NCBI GenBank assembly: GCA_900552475.1 | Contig: USAC01000061.1 | Span: 1 to 12,591 of the forward strand | Reading direction: 5' to 3' | Length of the DNA: 12,591 bases | DNA from: an uncultured Eubacteriales bacterium | GTDB taxonomy: Bacteria; Bacillota; Clostridia; Oscillospirales; Oscillospiraceae | Shown: piece by piece, positions 1 to 7,053 of the stretch | How positions within the stretch are numbered: position 1 is the stretch's first letter | How the letters are laid out: each line of letters begins with the position of its first letter | The notes under the pieces: generated by a model | Told to the model about the DNA's origin: nothing | Seen by the model: the letters and a program-made list of their open reading frames with translations, nothing else | Databases searched by the model: none | Position numbers and translations under genes: made by a program

Positions 1-2
1 AG

Positions 3-47
3 CACCCCCTGATGTAGTTCTATTTTCCTACATCAGGGGGTGTTTTG
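3..47 (+). terminator. Intrinsic terminator of an upstream rightward gene
   Basis: A perfect 15-bp stem (3-17 with 28-42) encloses a 10-nt T-rich loop and is followed by TTTT at 43-46, so it works best for rightward transcription arriving from outside the window. The leftward thiM message also runs into it, but the sequence that would form its U tract lies outside the window, so use in both directions cannot be judged. Confidence 0.85.
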
Positions 48-106
48 TCTATTGTCCGTTTTTACTGGGCCTGTTCATGACGGAACCGGGGGTGAGTCTT
101 CAATCT

Positions 107-916
107 TCACCGCATTGCAATCAGCGGCGCGGCTTCCGCCGCGAACGTCTCCGCGTCCAGCAGGGACGCCGCATCCAGCAGCTCCGCGCGGAACGTGAAC
201 GTGCCGCGCCCCTGCGCGGCGCGCTCCGCGCGCTGGGAGCAGACCTTCCAGAACGCCGCCGCGAGCGCCGCAGCCTGCAGCGGGTTCGGCTCCACCGCCG
301 CAAACGCGCCGCAGAGCACCGAGAGCATGCACCCCGCGCCCGTGACCTGGGCCGTGCGGGCGCTGCCGCCGCAGATGCAGAATGCGTCAAGCCCGTTTGT
401 CACGATGTCCTCCGGGCCGGAGAGCAGCACGACGCTGCCCGCCTGCCGCGCGAGCCGCCGCGCGAGGGCCAGACGCGCCATGGTGCTCGCCTGCGCGAGA
501 CTGTCCACGCCGCTCTCCTCGGCCGCGCCGTGCGCGAGGGCACGCGCTTCGCCGAAATTCACGCGCAGGATCTCCGGATGGAACGCCGCGAGCAGCTCGT
601 CCGCCCAGCGCAGGCGCCACGCGCTCGCGCCGATGCCGACGGGGTCGAGCACGACGGGCTTTCCCAGCCGCTGCGATTCCACGCCGCAGATCATGCAGGC
701 GCTGAACTTTTCCGCCGAGGGCGTTCCGGTGTTGAGGACAGTGGCCGCGCTGCGCGCCGTGATCTCCGCCATCTCCTCCGGGGCCTGCGCCATCATGGGG
801 CTCGCGCCGACGGCGAGGCCGACGTTGGCGCAGTCATTGGCCGAGACGATGTTGCTCACGCAGTGGAGCAGCGGTTTTTCGCGGCCGATGGCCGTCAGAC
901 GGGAAAAGTCAAGCAT
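107..916 (-). CDS. thiM: Hydroxyethylthiazole kinase ThiM
   Basis: ThiM phosphorylates 4-methyl-5-(2-hydroxyethyl)thiazole (HET) with ATP in the cytoplasm, giving the thiazole phosphate that ThiE joins to HMP-PP. The 269-residue length is normal for the family. Visible landmarks are the N-terminal PLLHCVSNIVSANDCAN stretch (substrate and trimer interface), VVLDPVGIGAS near residue 87, the NFGEA segment near 120, and the VTGAGCMLS motif near 190, which carries the ribokinase-fold anion hole and the active-site cysteine. The ATG at 914-916 is preceded by AAGGAG at an 11-nt spacing. It follows thiW by 30 nt on the same strand, so both are probably one transcript under the upstream TPP riboswitch. 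Transporter and kinase together make a thiazole-salvage pair. Nothing is truncated; the assignment is secure. Confidence 0.96.
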   Translation of the reverse strand: MLDFSRLTAIGREKPLLHCVSNIVSANDCANVGLAVGASPMMAQAPEEMAEITARSAATVLNTGTPSAEKFSACMICGVESQRLGKPVVLDPVGIGASAWRLRWADELLAAFHPEILRVNFGEARALAHGAAEESGVDSLAQASTMARLALARRLARQAGSVVLLSGPEDIVTNGLDAFCICGGSARTAQVTGAGCMLSVLCGAFAAVEPNPLQAAALAAAFWKVCSQRAERAAQGRGTFTFRAELLDAASLLDAETFAAEAAPLIAMR

Positions 917-946
917 AGCGGAAGAATCTCCTTATTGAAATAACAC

Positions 947-1465
947 TCAGGCCTTGGCCGCAAGACCCGGCACACCGGCCTTGCGCAGCGCTGCGACGAG
1001 AATGCCCGCGAGGATGGAGCCCGCCACGGTGGAGATGAGGAACGGGACGATATAGACCGTGTAGGCCGCAGGGGTCAGGCCCATGAGGTACTTCGCGATG
1101 GGGTAGGCCGCGAAGCCGCCGATGATGCCCGTGCCGAACACCTCGGCGATGAGCGTCAGGGGCAGGTTCTTCGACTTCCAGAACGCCACGCCGCACAGCA
1201 GCGCGCCGCACATGCTGCCGGGGAAGGCCATGAGACTGCCGATGCCGAGGATGTTGCGCACAAGGCTCGCCACGAACGCGACGCCCACGCCGTACCACGG
1301 GCCGAGCACCACGGCGCAGAGGATGTTCACCATGTGCTGCACGGGGGCACACTTGCTCCCGAGGACGGGGAAGGACAGAAGGCTGCCCACCACGGCCACG
1401 GCACACAGCACGCCGGCCAGCGCCAGCTTATGGGTTGTTGTCAGGGTCTTAGCAGATTTGTTCAT
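947..1465 (-). CDS. thiW: Thiazole-precursor ECF transporter S component ThiW
   Basis: ThiW is the substrate-capture membrane subunit of an energy-coupling-factor importer and is thought to bind hydroxyethylthiazole. The 172-residue protein is almost entirely hydrophobic, with about five to six membrane segments. It shows the family block between residues 30 and 85: FPVLGSKCAPVQH, then VVLGPWYGVGVAFV, then IGSLMAFPGSMCGALL. No EcfA or EcfT subunit is encoded here, so it must share the genome's common energising module. The ATG is preceded by AAGGAG at 1476-1481 (as CTCCTT on the plus strand), 10 nt away. It is the first gene behind the leftward TPP riboswitch and is followed after 30 nt by thiM, which supports thiazole rather than thiamine or HMP as substrate. 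Substrate specificity is known for the family by context, not visible in residues. Confidence 0.93.
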   Translation of the reverse strand: MNKSAKTLTTTHKLALAGVLCAVAVVGSLLSFPVLGSKCAPVQHMVNILCAVVLGPWYGVGVAFVASLVRNILGIGSLMAFPGSMCGALLCGVAFWKSKNLPLTLIAEVFGTGIIGGFAAYPIAKYLMGLTPAAYTVYIVPFLISTVAGSILAGILVAALRKAGVPGLAAKA

Positions 1466-1737
1466 AATAAAAAAACTCCTTCAGATATGGGATGATTCGG
1501 AGGAAACGGGGCGCTTTAGGCAGCGTTTTCCTCCCTGCATGGCAAGGCTGGCGGACGCAATTCGCCCGCGCAGGAAACAATCGGTCGAGACTTGCTGGTC
1601 TCCTCTCACGCCGGAACACGGCTTCCCATCGCTGCTTTCTGGCCCGGATCCAGGGCGCTCCCCCTCGATCCGCTCCCGGCCGGACGCCGGGCCGCCGCCT
1701 ATTTCCTCCGCTCACGCTCCCCTCTGAAAGAATCGTC
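1466..1737 (-). ncRNA. Hairpin-rich 5' leader of thiW, function unknown
   Basis: About 270 nt lie between the riboswitch terminator and the thiW ribosome binding site, and I find no convincing gene in them. On the leftward strand they contain several perfect or near-perfect hairpins: CCCGGC/GCCGGG with a 5-nt loop near 1674-1690, GGCCCGG pairing with CCGGGCC farther down, GAGAC/GTCTC near 1588-1603, a 7-bp GCGGGCG/CGTCCGC-type hairpin near 1552-1570, and GGAGGAAA/TTTCCTCC at 1499-1506 with 1527-1534. A second TTTCCTCC on the plus strand at 1702-1709 could supply a competing partner. I tried cobalamin, FMN, SAM, T-box, THF, SRP and RNase P signatures and none matched. It may be an undescribed leader RNA, or simply GC-rich sequence that folds easily. 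Confidence 0.35.
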
Positions 1738-1773
1738 AAAAACAAAAAACGGGAGACACCCGCTTGTCTCCCG
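1738..1773 (-). terminator. Attenuator terminator of the thiW TPP riboswitch
   Basis: On the leftward strand a 9-bp stem (1750-1758 with 1765-1773, perfect) with a 6-nt loop is followed by a long U tract interrupted by a single G. It lies about 10 nt downstream of the riboswitch aptamer, so TPP binding probably decides between this terminator and read-through into thiW-thiM. Control by premature termination is inferred from the layout. Confidence 0.85.
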
Positions 1774-1783
1774 CCGAAAGGCC

Positions 1784-1879
1784 GCAATCCTTCCTACGGC
1801 GGCATGACCCGCATCAGGTGAAAGGGTCGGAGCCATCAGCTCCCTCTCAGCCCGCTTCAGCGGACTCCCCTGTTTTTGC
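1784..1879 (-). promoter_or_regulatory. TPP riboswitch controlling thiW-thiM
   Basis: The leftward strand carries the conserved THI-box elements in order: GGGGAGUCC, GCUGAAGCGGGCUGAGAGG, GACCCUUUCACCUGAU, GGGUCAUGCCG and CGUAGGAA. These form the pyrimidine-sensing arm (CUGAGA) and the pyrophosphate-sensing arm (ACCUGAU...GG.UAAU.CC type). A short distal helix GCAA/UUGC (1876-1879 with 1784-1787) can close it. It sits directly after a promoter and before a terminator hairpin. High TPP should reduce thiazole uptake and phosphorylation. Confidence 0.96.
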
Positions 1880-1885
1880 AGGAAG

Positions 1886-1915
1886 ATTATATACCCATCC
1901 CCGGCCGCCTGTCAA
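1886..1915 (-). promoter_or_regulatory. Sigma-A promoter of the thiW-thiM operon
   Basis: Reading leftward, a perfect TTGACA (1910-1915) is followed after 18 nt by a perfect TATAAT (1886-1891). The expected start site, near 1879, coincides with the first base of the riboswitch. Confidence 0.85.
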
Positions 1916-1954
1916 GCGCGGCGGCGGTTTTTAGACAAAATATTCCCCAGACCC

Positions 1955-1983
1955 TTGCAAACAGGGGGCGTGCGGTGTATAAT
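1955..1983 (+). promoter_or_regulatory. Sigma-A promoter of the thiE-thiD-cytX operon
   Basis: TTGCAA at 1955-1960 and a perfect TATAAT at 1978-1983 are separated by 17 nt. Transcription should start near 1990, at the first base of the rightward TPP riboswitch. It is arranged back to back with the thiW promoter, about 40 bp between the two -35 boxes. Confidence 0.87.
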
Positions 1984-1989
1984 TTTGTC

Positions 1990-2092
1990 GTTGTGAATAG
2001 GGGAGCCTGCCGAAGCGGGCTGAGAGGGGGCTGGCCTGCCCCGACCCAAGACCTGATTTGGATCATGCCAACGTAGGGAAATACGGATCAAC
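1990..2092 (+). promoter_or_regulatory. TPP riboswitch controlling thiE-thiD-cytX
   Basis: The THI-box elements are all present on the plus strand: GGGGAGCC (2000-2007), GAAGCGGGCUGAGAGG, GACCCAAGACCUGAUUUGGAUCAUGCC and the 3' block ACGUAGGGAA (2071-2080). A distal helix GUUG/CAAC (1990-1993 with 2089-2092) can close the aptamer. It is a second, independently diverged copy rather than an exact duplicate of the leftward aptamer. A terminator hairpin follows immediately. Confidence 0.96.
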
Positions 2093-2097
2093 TTGCT

Positions 2098-2134
2098 GCA
2101 GACAGGCCCCGCCGCGCCGTCTGCATTTTTATTT
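2098..2134 (+). terminator. Attenuator terminator of the thiE TPP riboswitch
   Basis: GCAGAC (2098-2103) pairs with GTCTGC (2119-2124), extended inward by GGC/GCC across a single bulged A, and is followed by ATTTTTATTT. The stem lies between the aptamer and the thiE ribosome binding site (AGGAGG 2144-2149), indicating ligand-controlled termination. Confidence 0.87.
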
Positions 2135-2157
2135 CTCGGAAACAGGAGGCACTTTTT

Positions 2158-2793
2158 ATGAACGTCAGACCTGAGCAGCTGCGGCTCTATGCCGTGACCG
2201 ACCGCGCGTGGTCGCCGGATACGGAGGACTTCTTCCGCCGCATCGGGGCCGCCATCGACGGCGGTGCCACCTTCGTCCAGCTGCGCGAAAAGCATATGAG
2301 CCGGGAGAATTTCCTCGACGAAGCGCGCCGCTTTGTCGCCCTCTGCCGCAGCCGCGGCGTCGTGAGCATCATCAATGACAACGTGGAGATTGCGATCGAG
2401 GTGGGGGCCGACGGCGTCCACGTCGGGCAGAGCGACCTCGCCTGTGCCCGCGCCCGCGCACTGCTCGGGCCGGATAAGATCATCGGCGTCTCGGCGCACA
2501 ACGTCGAGGAGGCCGTCGCCGCGCAGGCCGCGGGGGCCGACTATCTCGGCGCGGGCGCGGCCTTCGTCACGAGCACGAAGGGCGACGCCCGCCCGATCCC
2601 GCACGCGATGTACCGAGCCATCACGGACGCGGTCGACATCCCCGTTGTCGCCATCGGCGGCATCACGGAGGAGAACATGGCCGAGCTGCGCGGCTGCGGC
2701 CTTGACGGCGTGGCCGTCGTGTCGTCGCTGTTCGCGGCGCAGGACGTCGCCGCCGCGGCAGGACGCCTGCGCGCCCTCGCCGAAACGCTGTGA
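2158..2793 (+). CDS. thiE: Thiamine-phosphate synthase ThiE
   Basis: ThiE condenses HMP-PP with thiazole phosphate to thiamine phosphate, releasing pyrophosphate, in the cytoplasm. At 211 residues it has normal length and a complete TIM-barrel motif set: VQLREK (residues 40-45), IINDN (71-75) and GVHVGQSD (86-93), which bind pyrophosphate and Mg2+; GVSAHN (110-115); LGAGAAFVTSTK (130-141), the thiazole-phosphate loop; AIGGI (165-169); and VAVVSSLF (185-192). The ATG follows AGGAGG with an 8-nt spacing. It is the first gene after the rightward riboswitch and is followed by thiD and cytX on the same strand. Its HMP-PP comes from ThiD and its thiazole phosphate from ThiM in the divergent operon. 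Conversion of the product to TPP (ThiL or ThiN) must be encoded elsewhere. Confidence 0.96.
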   Translation: MNVRPEQLRLYAVTDRAWSPDTEDFFRRIGAAIDGGATFVQLREKHMSRENFLDEARRFVALCRSRGVVSIINDNVEIAIEVGADGVHVGQSDLACARARALLGPDKIIGVSAHNVEEAVAAQAAGADYLGAGAAFVTSTKGDARPIPHAMYRAITDAVDIPVVAIGGITEENMAELRGCGLDGVAVVSSLFAAQDVAAAAGRLRALAETL

Positions 2794-2798
2794 GATTC

Positions 2799-2819
2799 GC
2801 CGGCGCACGCCGCGCCGGC
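2799..2819 (+). repeat. GC-rich hairpin between thiE and thiD
   Basis: GCCGGCGC (2799-2806) and GCGCCGGC (2812-2819) form a perfect 8-bp stem with a 5-nt loop just after the thiE stop. No T tract follows, so it is unlikely to be a full terminator. It may protect or partly attenuate the message. The thiE-thiD gap is 107 nt and I see no promoter in it. Confidence 0.5.
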
Positions 2820-2900
2820 TGTCTGCGCGGTACACTGGGGGCACCACCTTGTATCGCGGAATAAAACCTTGCTGTGTCGCAAATCGAAAGGAGCAACCTC

Positions 2901-3698
2901 ATGAAAACAGCATTGACCATTGCTGGAAGCGATTCCAGCGGAGGCGCCGGTATTCAGGCAGACATCAAGACCATGACGGCAAACGGCGTGTTCGCCCTGT
3001 GCGCCGTCACCGCCCTGACCGCCCAGAATACCACCGGCGTCACCGACATTCTCGAGTCCACTCCGCACTTCCTCGCCGAGCAGCTCGACGCGGTGTTTAC
3101 CGATATCTTCCCCGACGCGGTGAAGATTGGTATGGTCTCCTCCATTGAGCTGATCCGCGTGATCGCTGAGAAGCTGCGCCAGTACGGCGCGCGTCATATC
3201 GTCGTCGACCCCGTCATGGTCGCGACCTCCGGCGCGAATCTCCTCCGCCCCGAGGCGGTCGAGACGCTGACGCGCGAGCTGCTGCCGCTGGCGACCGTCC
3301 TGACCCCAAATATCCCCGAGGCAGAGATCCTCTCCGGGCTGAAGATCACGGACGCCGCCGGGATGGAGGCCGCCGCGCGCACCATCAGCGAGAAGTACGG
3401 CTGCGCCGTGCTCTGCAAGGGCGGCCATCAGGTAAACGACGCGGACGACCTGCTCTGGCGCGACGGCGCGGGCAAGTGGTTCCGCGGCAAGCGCATCGAT
3501 AACCCCAATACCCACGGCACCGGCTGCACGCTCTCGAGCGCCATTGCCTCGAACCTCGCCAAGGGCTTCGACCTCGATACGTCCGTGGAGCGCGCGAAGG
3601 CGTATATCTCCGGCGCGCTCGGCGCGATGCTCGACCTCGGCCGCGGTTCCGGCCCGATGAACCACATGTTCGCGCTGGAAGGAGAGTTCGTCCGGTGA
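2901..3698 (+). CDS. thiD: Hydroxymethylpyrimidine/phosphomethylpyrimidine kinase ThiD
   Basis: ThiD phosphorylates HMP to HMP-P and then to HMP-PP, the pyrimidine substrate of ThiE. The 265-residue ribokinase-fold protein has IAGSDSSGGAGIQAD at residues 7-21, AQNTTGV at 41-47 (HMP pocket), VVDPVM at 101-106, LTPNIPEAE at 134-142, and THGTGCTLSSA at 204-214 with the active-site Cys209 and anion hole. I choose the ATG at 2901 because AAGGAG (2888-2893) lies 7 nt upstream and the protein then starts exactly at the family's usual N terminus. An in-frame start at 2874 would add nine unrelated residues. Its stop codon overlaps the cytX GTG start (GTGA), suggesting translational coupling of kinase and importer. 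Alternative names such as pyridoxal kinase are less likely in this context. Confidence 0.96.
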   Translation: MKTALTIAGSDSSGGAGIQADIKTMTANGVFALCAVTALTAQNTTGVTDILESTPHFLAEQLDAVFTDIFPDAVKIGMVSSIELIRVIAEKLRQYGARHIVVDPVMVATSGANLLRPEAVETLTRELLPLATVLTPNIPEAEILSGLKITDAAGMEAAARTISEKYGCAVLCKGGHQVNDADDLLWRDGAGKWFRGKRIDNPNTHGTGCTLSSAIASNLAKGFDLDTSVERAKAYISGALGAMLDLGRGSGPMNHMFALEGEFVR

Positions 3699-4873
3699 AA
3701 AAGACCTCGACCTTTCAGAACAGTCTGATCTGGTTCGGCGCGGGCGTCTCCCTCGCCGAAATTCTCACAGGTACGGCCTTCGCCCCGCTTGGTATGGGAA
3801 AGGGCATTGCCGCGATTGTCATCGGCCACATCATCGGCTGCACGCTGTTTTTCCTCTCCGGCCTGATCGGCGGGCGCACGGAAAAGAGCGCCATGGAGAC
3901 GGTGAAGATGTCCTTCGGACGGCGCGGCGGCCTGCTGTTCGCGTTTTTGAATGTGCTGCAGCTCGTCGGCTGGACGGCCATCATGATCTATGACGGGGCG
4001 CTCGCCGTCGGCGGCATCTTCGATGTCGGCCGGTGGGTGTGGTGCCTTGTGATCGGCGCGCTGATCGTTGTGTGGATCGTCGTCGGCGTCACCGACCTCG
4101 GCTGGATCAACAAGATCGCCATGGCGGCGCTGTTTGTGCTGACGCTCGTTTTGTGCAAGGTAATCTTCTTCGGCGGCAACGCCCCCGTCGTCGGCGACCT
4201 CGGCGAGGTCATGTCCTTCGGCGCGGCGGTGGAGCTGGCCGTCGCGATGCCGCTGTCGTGGCTGCCGCTGATCAGCGACTATACCCGCGAAGCGGAAAAG
4301 CCCTTCCAGGCGACGCTCGCGAGCACGCTGACCTACGGCGTCGTCTCCTGCTGGATGTACATCATCGGCATGGGCGCGGCCATTTATACGGGCGAGTCCG
4401 ACATCGCCGTCATCATGGTCAAGGCGGGGCTCGGCATCGCCGCGCTGGTAATTCTCGTGCTCTCCACCGTCACGACGACGTTCCTCGACGCGTGGTCGGC
4501 GGGCATCTCCGCCGAGTCACTCAGCAGCAGGCTCAGCGGCAAGTGGACGGCGGTTGTCGTCGCTGTGGTCGGTACGGTGGGCGCGATTTTCTTCCCGATG
4601 GACGATATCACGGGTTTCCTGTATCTCATCGGCTCGGTTTTCGCACCGATGATCGCCATCCAGATCGCGAACCACTTCCTGCTCAAGCGCAACTGTGACG
4701 GGAAGGACTACGACGCGCGCAATCTCATCATCTGGGTGATCGGCTTTGTGCTGTACCGCCTGCTGATGAACGTGGACATCATCGTCGGCAACACCCTGCC
4801 CGACATGCTCATCACGATGCTTCTGTGCATCGTCACAGAGCTGGTTATCCGCTCCCGCGCAAGAAAGAAATAA
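3695..4873 (+). CDS. cytX: Putative hydroxymethylpyrimidine transporter CytX
   Basis: CytX is an NCS1-family (cytosine/purine permease) secondary transporter, assigned to HMP uptake because it recurs in thiamine operons and behind TPP riboswitches. The 392-residue protein is an integral membrane protein with about eleven to twelve hydrophobic segments. The N terminus has IWFGAGVSLAEILTG (residues 12-26), and GTAFAPLGMGKG follows from residue 26. A SWLPLISDYTREAE motif lies in the middle, as is usual for the family's substrate region. The start is GTG at 3695, overlapping the thiD stop by 4 bases, with AAGGAG about 10 nt upstream. A long hairpin terminator follows within 10 nt, so it is the last gene of the operon. 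Transport of HMP is inferred from family and context. Confidence 0.93.
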   Translation: MKKTSTFQNSLIWFGAGVSLAEILTGTAFAPLGMGKGIAAIVIGHIIGCTLFFLSGLIGGRTEKSAMETVKMSFGRRGGLLFAFLNVLQLVGWTAIMIYDGALAVGGIFDVGRWVWCLVIGALIVVWIVVGVTDLGWINKIAMAALFVLTLVLCKVIFFGGNAPVVGDLGEVMSFGAAVELAVAMPLSWLPLISDYTREAEKPFQATLASTLTYGVVSCWMYIIGMGAAIYTGESDIAVIMVKAGLGIAALVILVLSTVTTTFLDAWSAGISAESLSSRLSGKWTAVVVAVVGTVGAIFFPMDDITGFLYLIGSVFAPMIAIQIANHFLLKRNCDGKDYDARNLIIWVIGFVLYRLLMNVDIIVGNTLPDMLITMLLCIVTELVIRSRARKK

Positions 4874-4878
4874 GAGTA

Positions 4879-4925
4879 GCAAAAAGGCCGCCCCTCCGGT
4901 AAAACCGGAGGGGCGGCCTTTTTGC
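4879..4925. terminator. Bidirectional terminator after cytX
   Basis: A perfect 22-bp stem (4879-4900 with 4904-4925) with a 3-nt AAA loop follows the cytX stop. Because the stem begins with A residues and ends with T residues, both strands present a GC stem followed by TTTTT. It therefore suits cytX from the left and the leftward sulfatase gene from the right. Confidence 0.93.
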
Positions 4926-5115
4926 TTGCGGGAAAGGTCTCACCGAGTTCGCGGCTCGGAAGCCGCGAATAAATTGAAATCCGTTTTTGCGGCGGTGTGT
5001 ACGTCGAAAAAAACACTTTGCGCGGAGCGAGCGTCGCAGGCTGGCAAAGCCAGCCGAGGCGCAGAGCGGAGCGAATTCCCCTCGTCTAAAGGGCATGGCC
5101 CTTTGGACGAAGTTT
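4926..5115. repeat. Cluster of three inverted repeats between convergent genes
   Basis: No gene is visible here. Three hairpins follow one another: 9 bp at 4948-4956/4961-4969 (TTCGCGGCT with AGCCGCGAA), 7 bp at 5039-5045/5049-5055 (GGCTGGC, AAA, GCCAGCC), and 12 bp with one G-T wobble at 5083-5094/5098-5109 (CGTCTAAAGGGC, ATG, GCCCTTTGGACG). Between them is purine-rich sequence with GCGGAGCG repeated (near 5021 and 5066). This resembles the dispersed intergenic repeat units found in many Clostridia; copies elsewhere in the genome would settle it. Confidence 0.5.
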
Positions 5116-7053
5116 TCATGGCTCCACCACATGGAACGGCGGCTGATGGTCGAGGTCGGTCACATACGTCTCGATCCCGCGCAGCAGCTCCATGTCCGCA
5201 TCCGGGATCTGCCCCTGTACGGTGTCCAGCTGCTTGTGGACGAGCGCGGCGAGCACGTCCTTGGTGACCGTGAGCGTCCGCGCGGCATCGTCGCGTCCGC
5301 CATGGTAGACCAGCAGCGTCCCGCAGCGCAGCTCGAGGAGGTATCGGTACGTCTCGCCGCCGTCCGTGACGAGCAGATTCAGACGCAGCGAAAGTGCCTG
5401 CGCGTGCTCGCCGTCGAGGACGATGCCGAGATAGTCGAGCAGGAAGTCCGGCGACAGGCTCTGGAGGATCTGGCCGTTGCCGCGCTTTAAGTGCGCCTCG
5501 CGCGTGCCGAAGCGCAGTTCCTCCGCCGCGGCGAGATAGGCATTGCGCCAGATGCCGGACTCGGCCTGATAGCCGAGCTGCTCCATCGCGTCGGCGCAGA
5601 GCTGCCGCGCGCGGCGGCAGGCGGGATCGGCAAAGACGACGCGCTGCGTCACCTCCGCGACCCACTGGTAGTCCCCGGCGGCGAAGTCCTCCTCCGCGCG
5701 GCGGAGAATCTCGTCCGCGCCGCCCATGTAGTCGACGTACCGCTTCGCGGACTCGGTATCCGGCAGCGGGTTGAGGTGGACGGGGTTGCCGTCGTAAAAG
5801 CCGAGGTACTTCTGATACACGGCGCGGCAGTTGACCTCCACCGTGCCGTAGTACGGCCGCAGATACCCGCAGCGCGCCAGCTCCGGAGGCAGCTCCACGC
5901 GGCGGGCGATCTCCTGCGGCGTAAGCCCCTGATTCGCGAGCAGAAGCGTCTGGTCGTGGATCCAGCGGTAGGCCGCGGCGGTGTTGCGCACGAAGTCGTT
6001 TCCTTCCGGATGGCCGGGGGCGTTGCGGTGCGGCCAGTTGTGCGACTGAAAGACGACGTCCGTGCCGTCGCCCCAGCGCACGAGCGCGTCCGTGAGATAG
6101 CGCGACCACGCGGCGCTGTCGCGCACCTGCGCGCCGCGGATGGGGTAGAGGTTGTGGAGCGTCCCGTTGCACAGCTCCGCCATCCAGAGAGCGCGGTAGG
6201 CGGGGAAGTAGTTGATCATCTCCGCCGGGGCCTCGGTCTCAGGCGTGAGCATGAAGGCAACGTCCAGCCCGTCGATCGTGAGCGTGCAGTCACGCTCGAT
6301 ATAGACCGTCGGGCGCGCGAACGAGGCATGTCCGGTCGGGTGCGTCAGGCCGATGCCGGTTGAGACGATATCGAGCGGGCCGCTGTGCTCGCCGCGGCTC
6401 CCGACCTGAAACTTCTTGCGCCGGGACATGGCGGCGCCCGCGTAGACGTGCTCGCGCACGACCTCCACATCGTACCCCGCGGGGACGTAGACCGGAACCT
6501 CCGTCCCCAGCCGAGCTGGATCCGTCACGCCGCGCAGGCCGCCGTAGTGGTCGAGGTGCGAGTGGCTGATGATGACGGCGCGGACGCGGGCGGGGATGTC
6601 CTCGCCCAGCGTCTCGGACGCGAAGGCCATGGCCGCGCGGGCCGTCTCGACGTTCGTGGTGCAGTCGAGCACGATCCAGCCCGTCTGCGAGCGCACGAGC
6701 GTCAGGTTCGCGAGGTCAAAGCCCCGTACCTGATAGATCTTCTCCGGCACGACCTCGAACAGCCCCGCGATGAGGTTTGCGCGCCCGCTCATCCAGAGAC
6801 TCGGGTTGACGCGCTCGTCCGGGACGGGACTTTGCAGGAAGCGGAAGGCGTCGAGATCCCAGATGACGTGGCCGTCCCCGTCGCGGATCACAAGATCCTC
6901 TGCCGCGCGCACAAGGCCCTCGCGCGCCAGCTCCAGCTCGCGCCACGCGGGCGCGTCGCCCTCCAGACCCAGTTCATGCGCGAGCTGCGCGTTCACCGCT
7001 TTGGTGTGTGCGCTGGCGGGCTTGGCGCGGTCGGAGTAGTCGTAGGCGCTCAT
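5116..7053 (-). CDS. SdsA-type metallo-beta-lactamase alkylsulfatase, cytoplasmic
   Basis: This 645-residue protein matches the SdsA1/BDS1 alkylsulfatase group, which hydrolyses alkyl sulfate esters to alcohol and sulfate using two zinc ions. An N-terminal segment leads to QVRGFDLANLTLV (108-120), then the metal motif SHSHLDHYGG (163-172; His164, His166, Asp168, His169). Glu274 (TEAPAEM), Glu293 (MAELCNGTLHNLYPIRGAQVRD region) and His338 (QSHNWP) complete the expected ligands. An alpha-helical dimerisation domain (about 430-515, MGGADEILRRAEEDFAAGDY onward) and a C-terminal SCP2-like domain (about 530-645) follow. There is no signal peptide, unlike secreted SdsA1, so it should act inside the cell. 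Its ATG overlaps the stop of the binding-protein gene by 4 bases, with GGGAG 7 nt upstream. The ABC importer context suggests it releases sulfate from imported organosulfates. The natural substrate is not evident. Confidence 0.88.
   Translation of the reverse strand: MSAYDYSDRAKPASAHTKAVNAQLAHELGLEGDAPAWRELELAREGLVRAAEDLVIRDGDGHVIWDLDAFRFLQSPVPDERVNPSLWMSGRANLIAGLFEVVPEKIYQVRGFDLANLTLVRSQTGWIVLDCTTNVETARAAMAFASETLGEDIPARVRAVIISHSHLDHYGGLRGVTDPARLGTEVPVYVPAGYDVEVVREHVYAGAAMSRRKKFQVGSRGEHSGPLDIVSTGIGLTHPTGHASFARPTVYIERDCTLTIDGLDVAFMLTPETEAPAEMINYFPAYRALWMAELCNGTLHNLYPIRGAQVRDSAAWSRYLTDALVRWGDGTDVVFQSHNWPHRNAPGHPEGNDFVRNTAAAYRWIHDQTLLLANQGLTPQEIARRVELPPELARCGYLRPYYGTVEVNCRAVYQKYLGFYDGNPVHLNPLPDTESAKRYVDYMGGADEILRRAEEDFAAGDYQWVAEVTQRVVFADPACRRARQLCADAMEQLGYQAESGIWRNAYLAAAEELRFGTREAHLKRGNGQILQSLSPDFLLDYLGIVLDGEHAQALSLRLNLLVTDGGETYRYLLELRCGTLLVYHGGRDDAARTLTVTKDVLAALVHKQLDTVQGQIPDADMELLRGIETYVTDLDHQPPFHVVEP

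Noticed and set aside
77..943. Long plus-strand reading frames opposite thiM
   Set aside because: Arginine/alanine-rich, no recognisable motifs, wholly antisense to a clear ThiM; a frame kept open by high GC content.
1552..1640. Possible cobalamin riboswitch in the thiW leader (GGGAAGCCG-like stretch)
   Set aside because: The conserved B12-box (GCCACUG) and the rest of the core are missing.
2541..3665. Long minus-strand frame across thiE and thiD
   Set aside because: Antisense to two genes with intact catalytic motifs; no ribosome binding site or family features.
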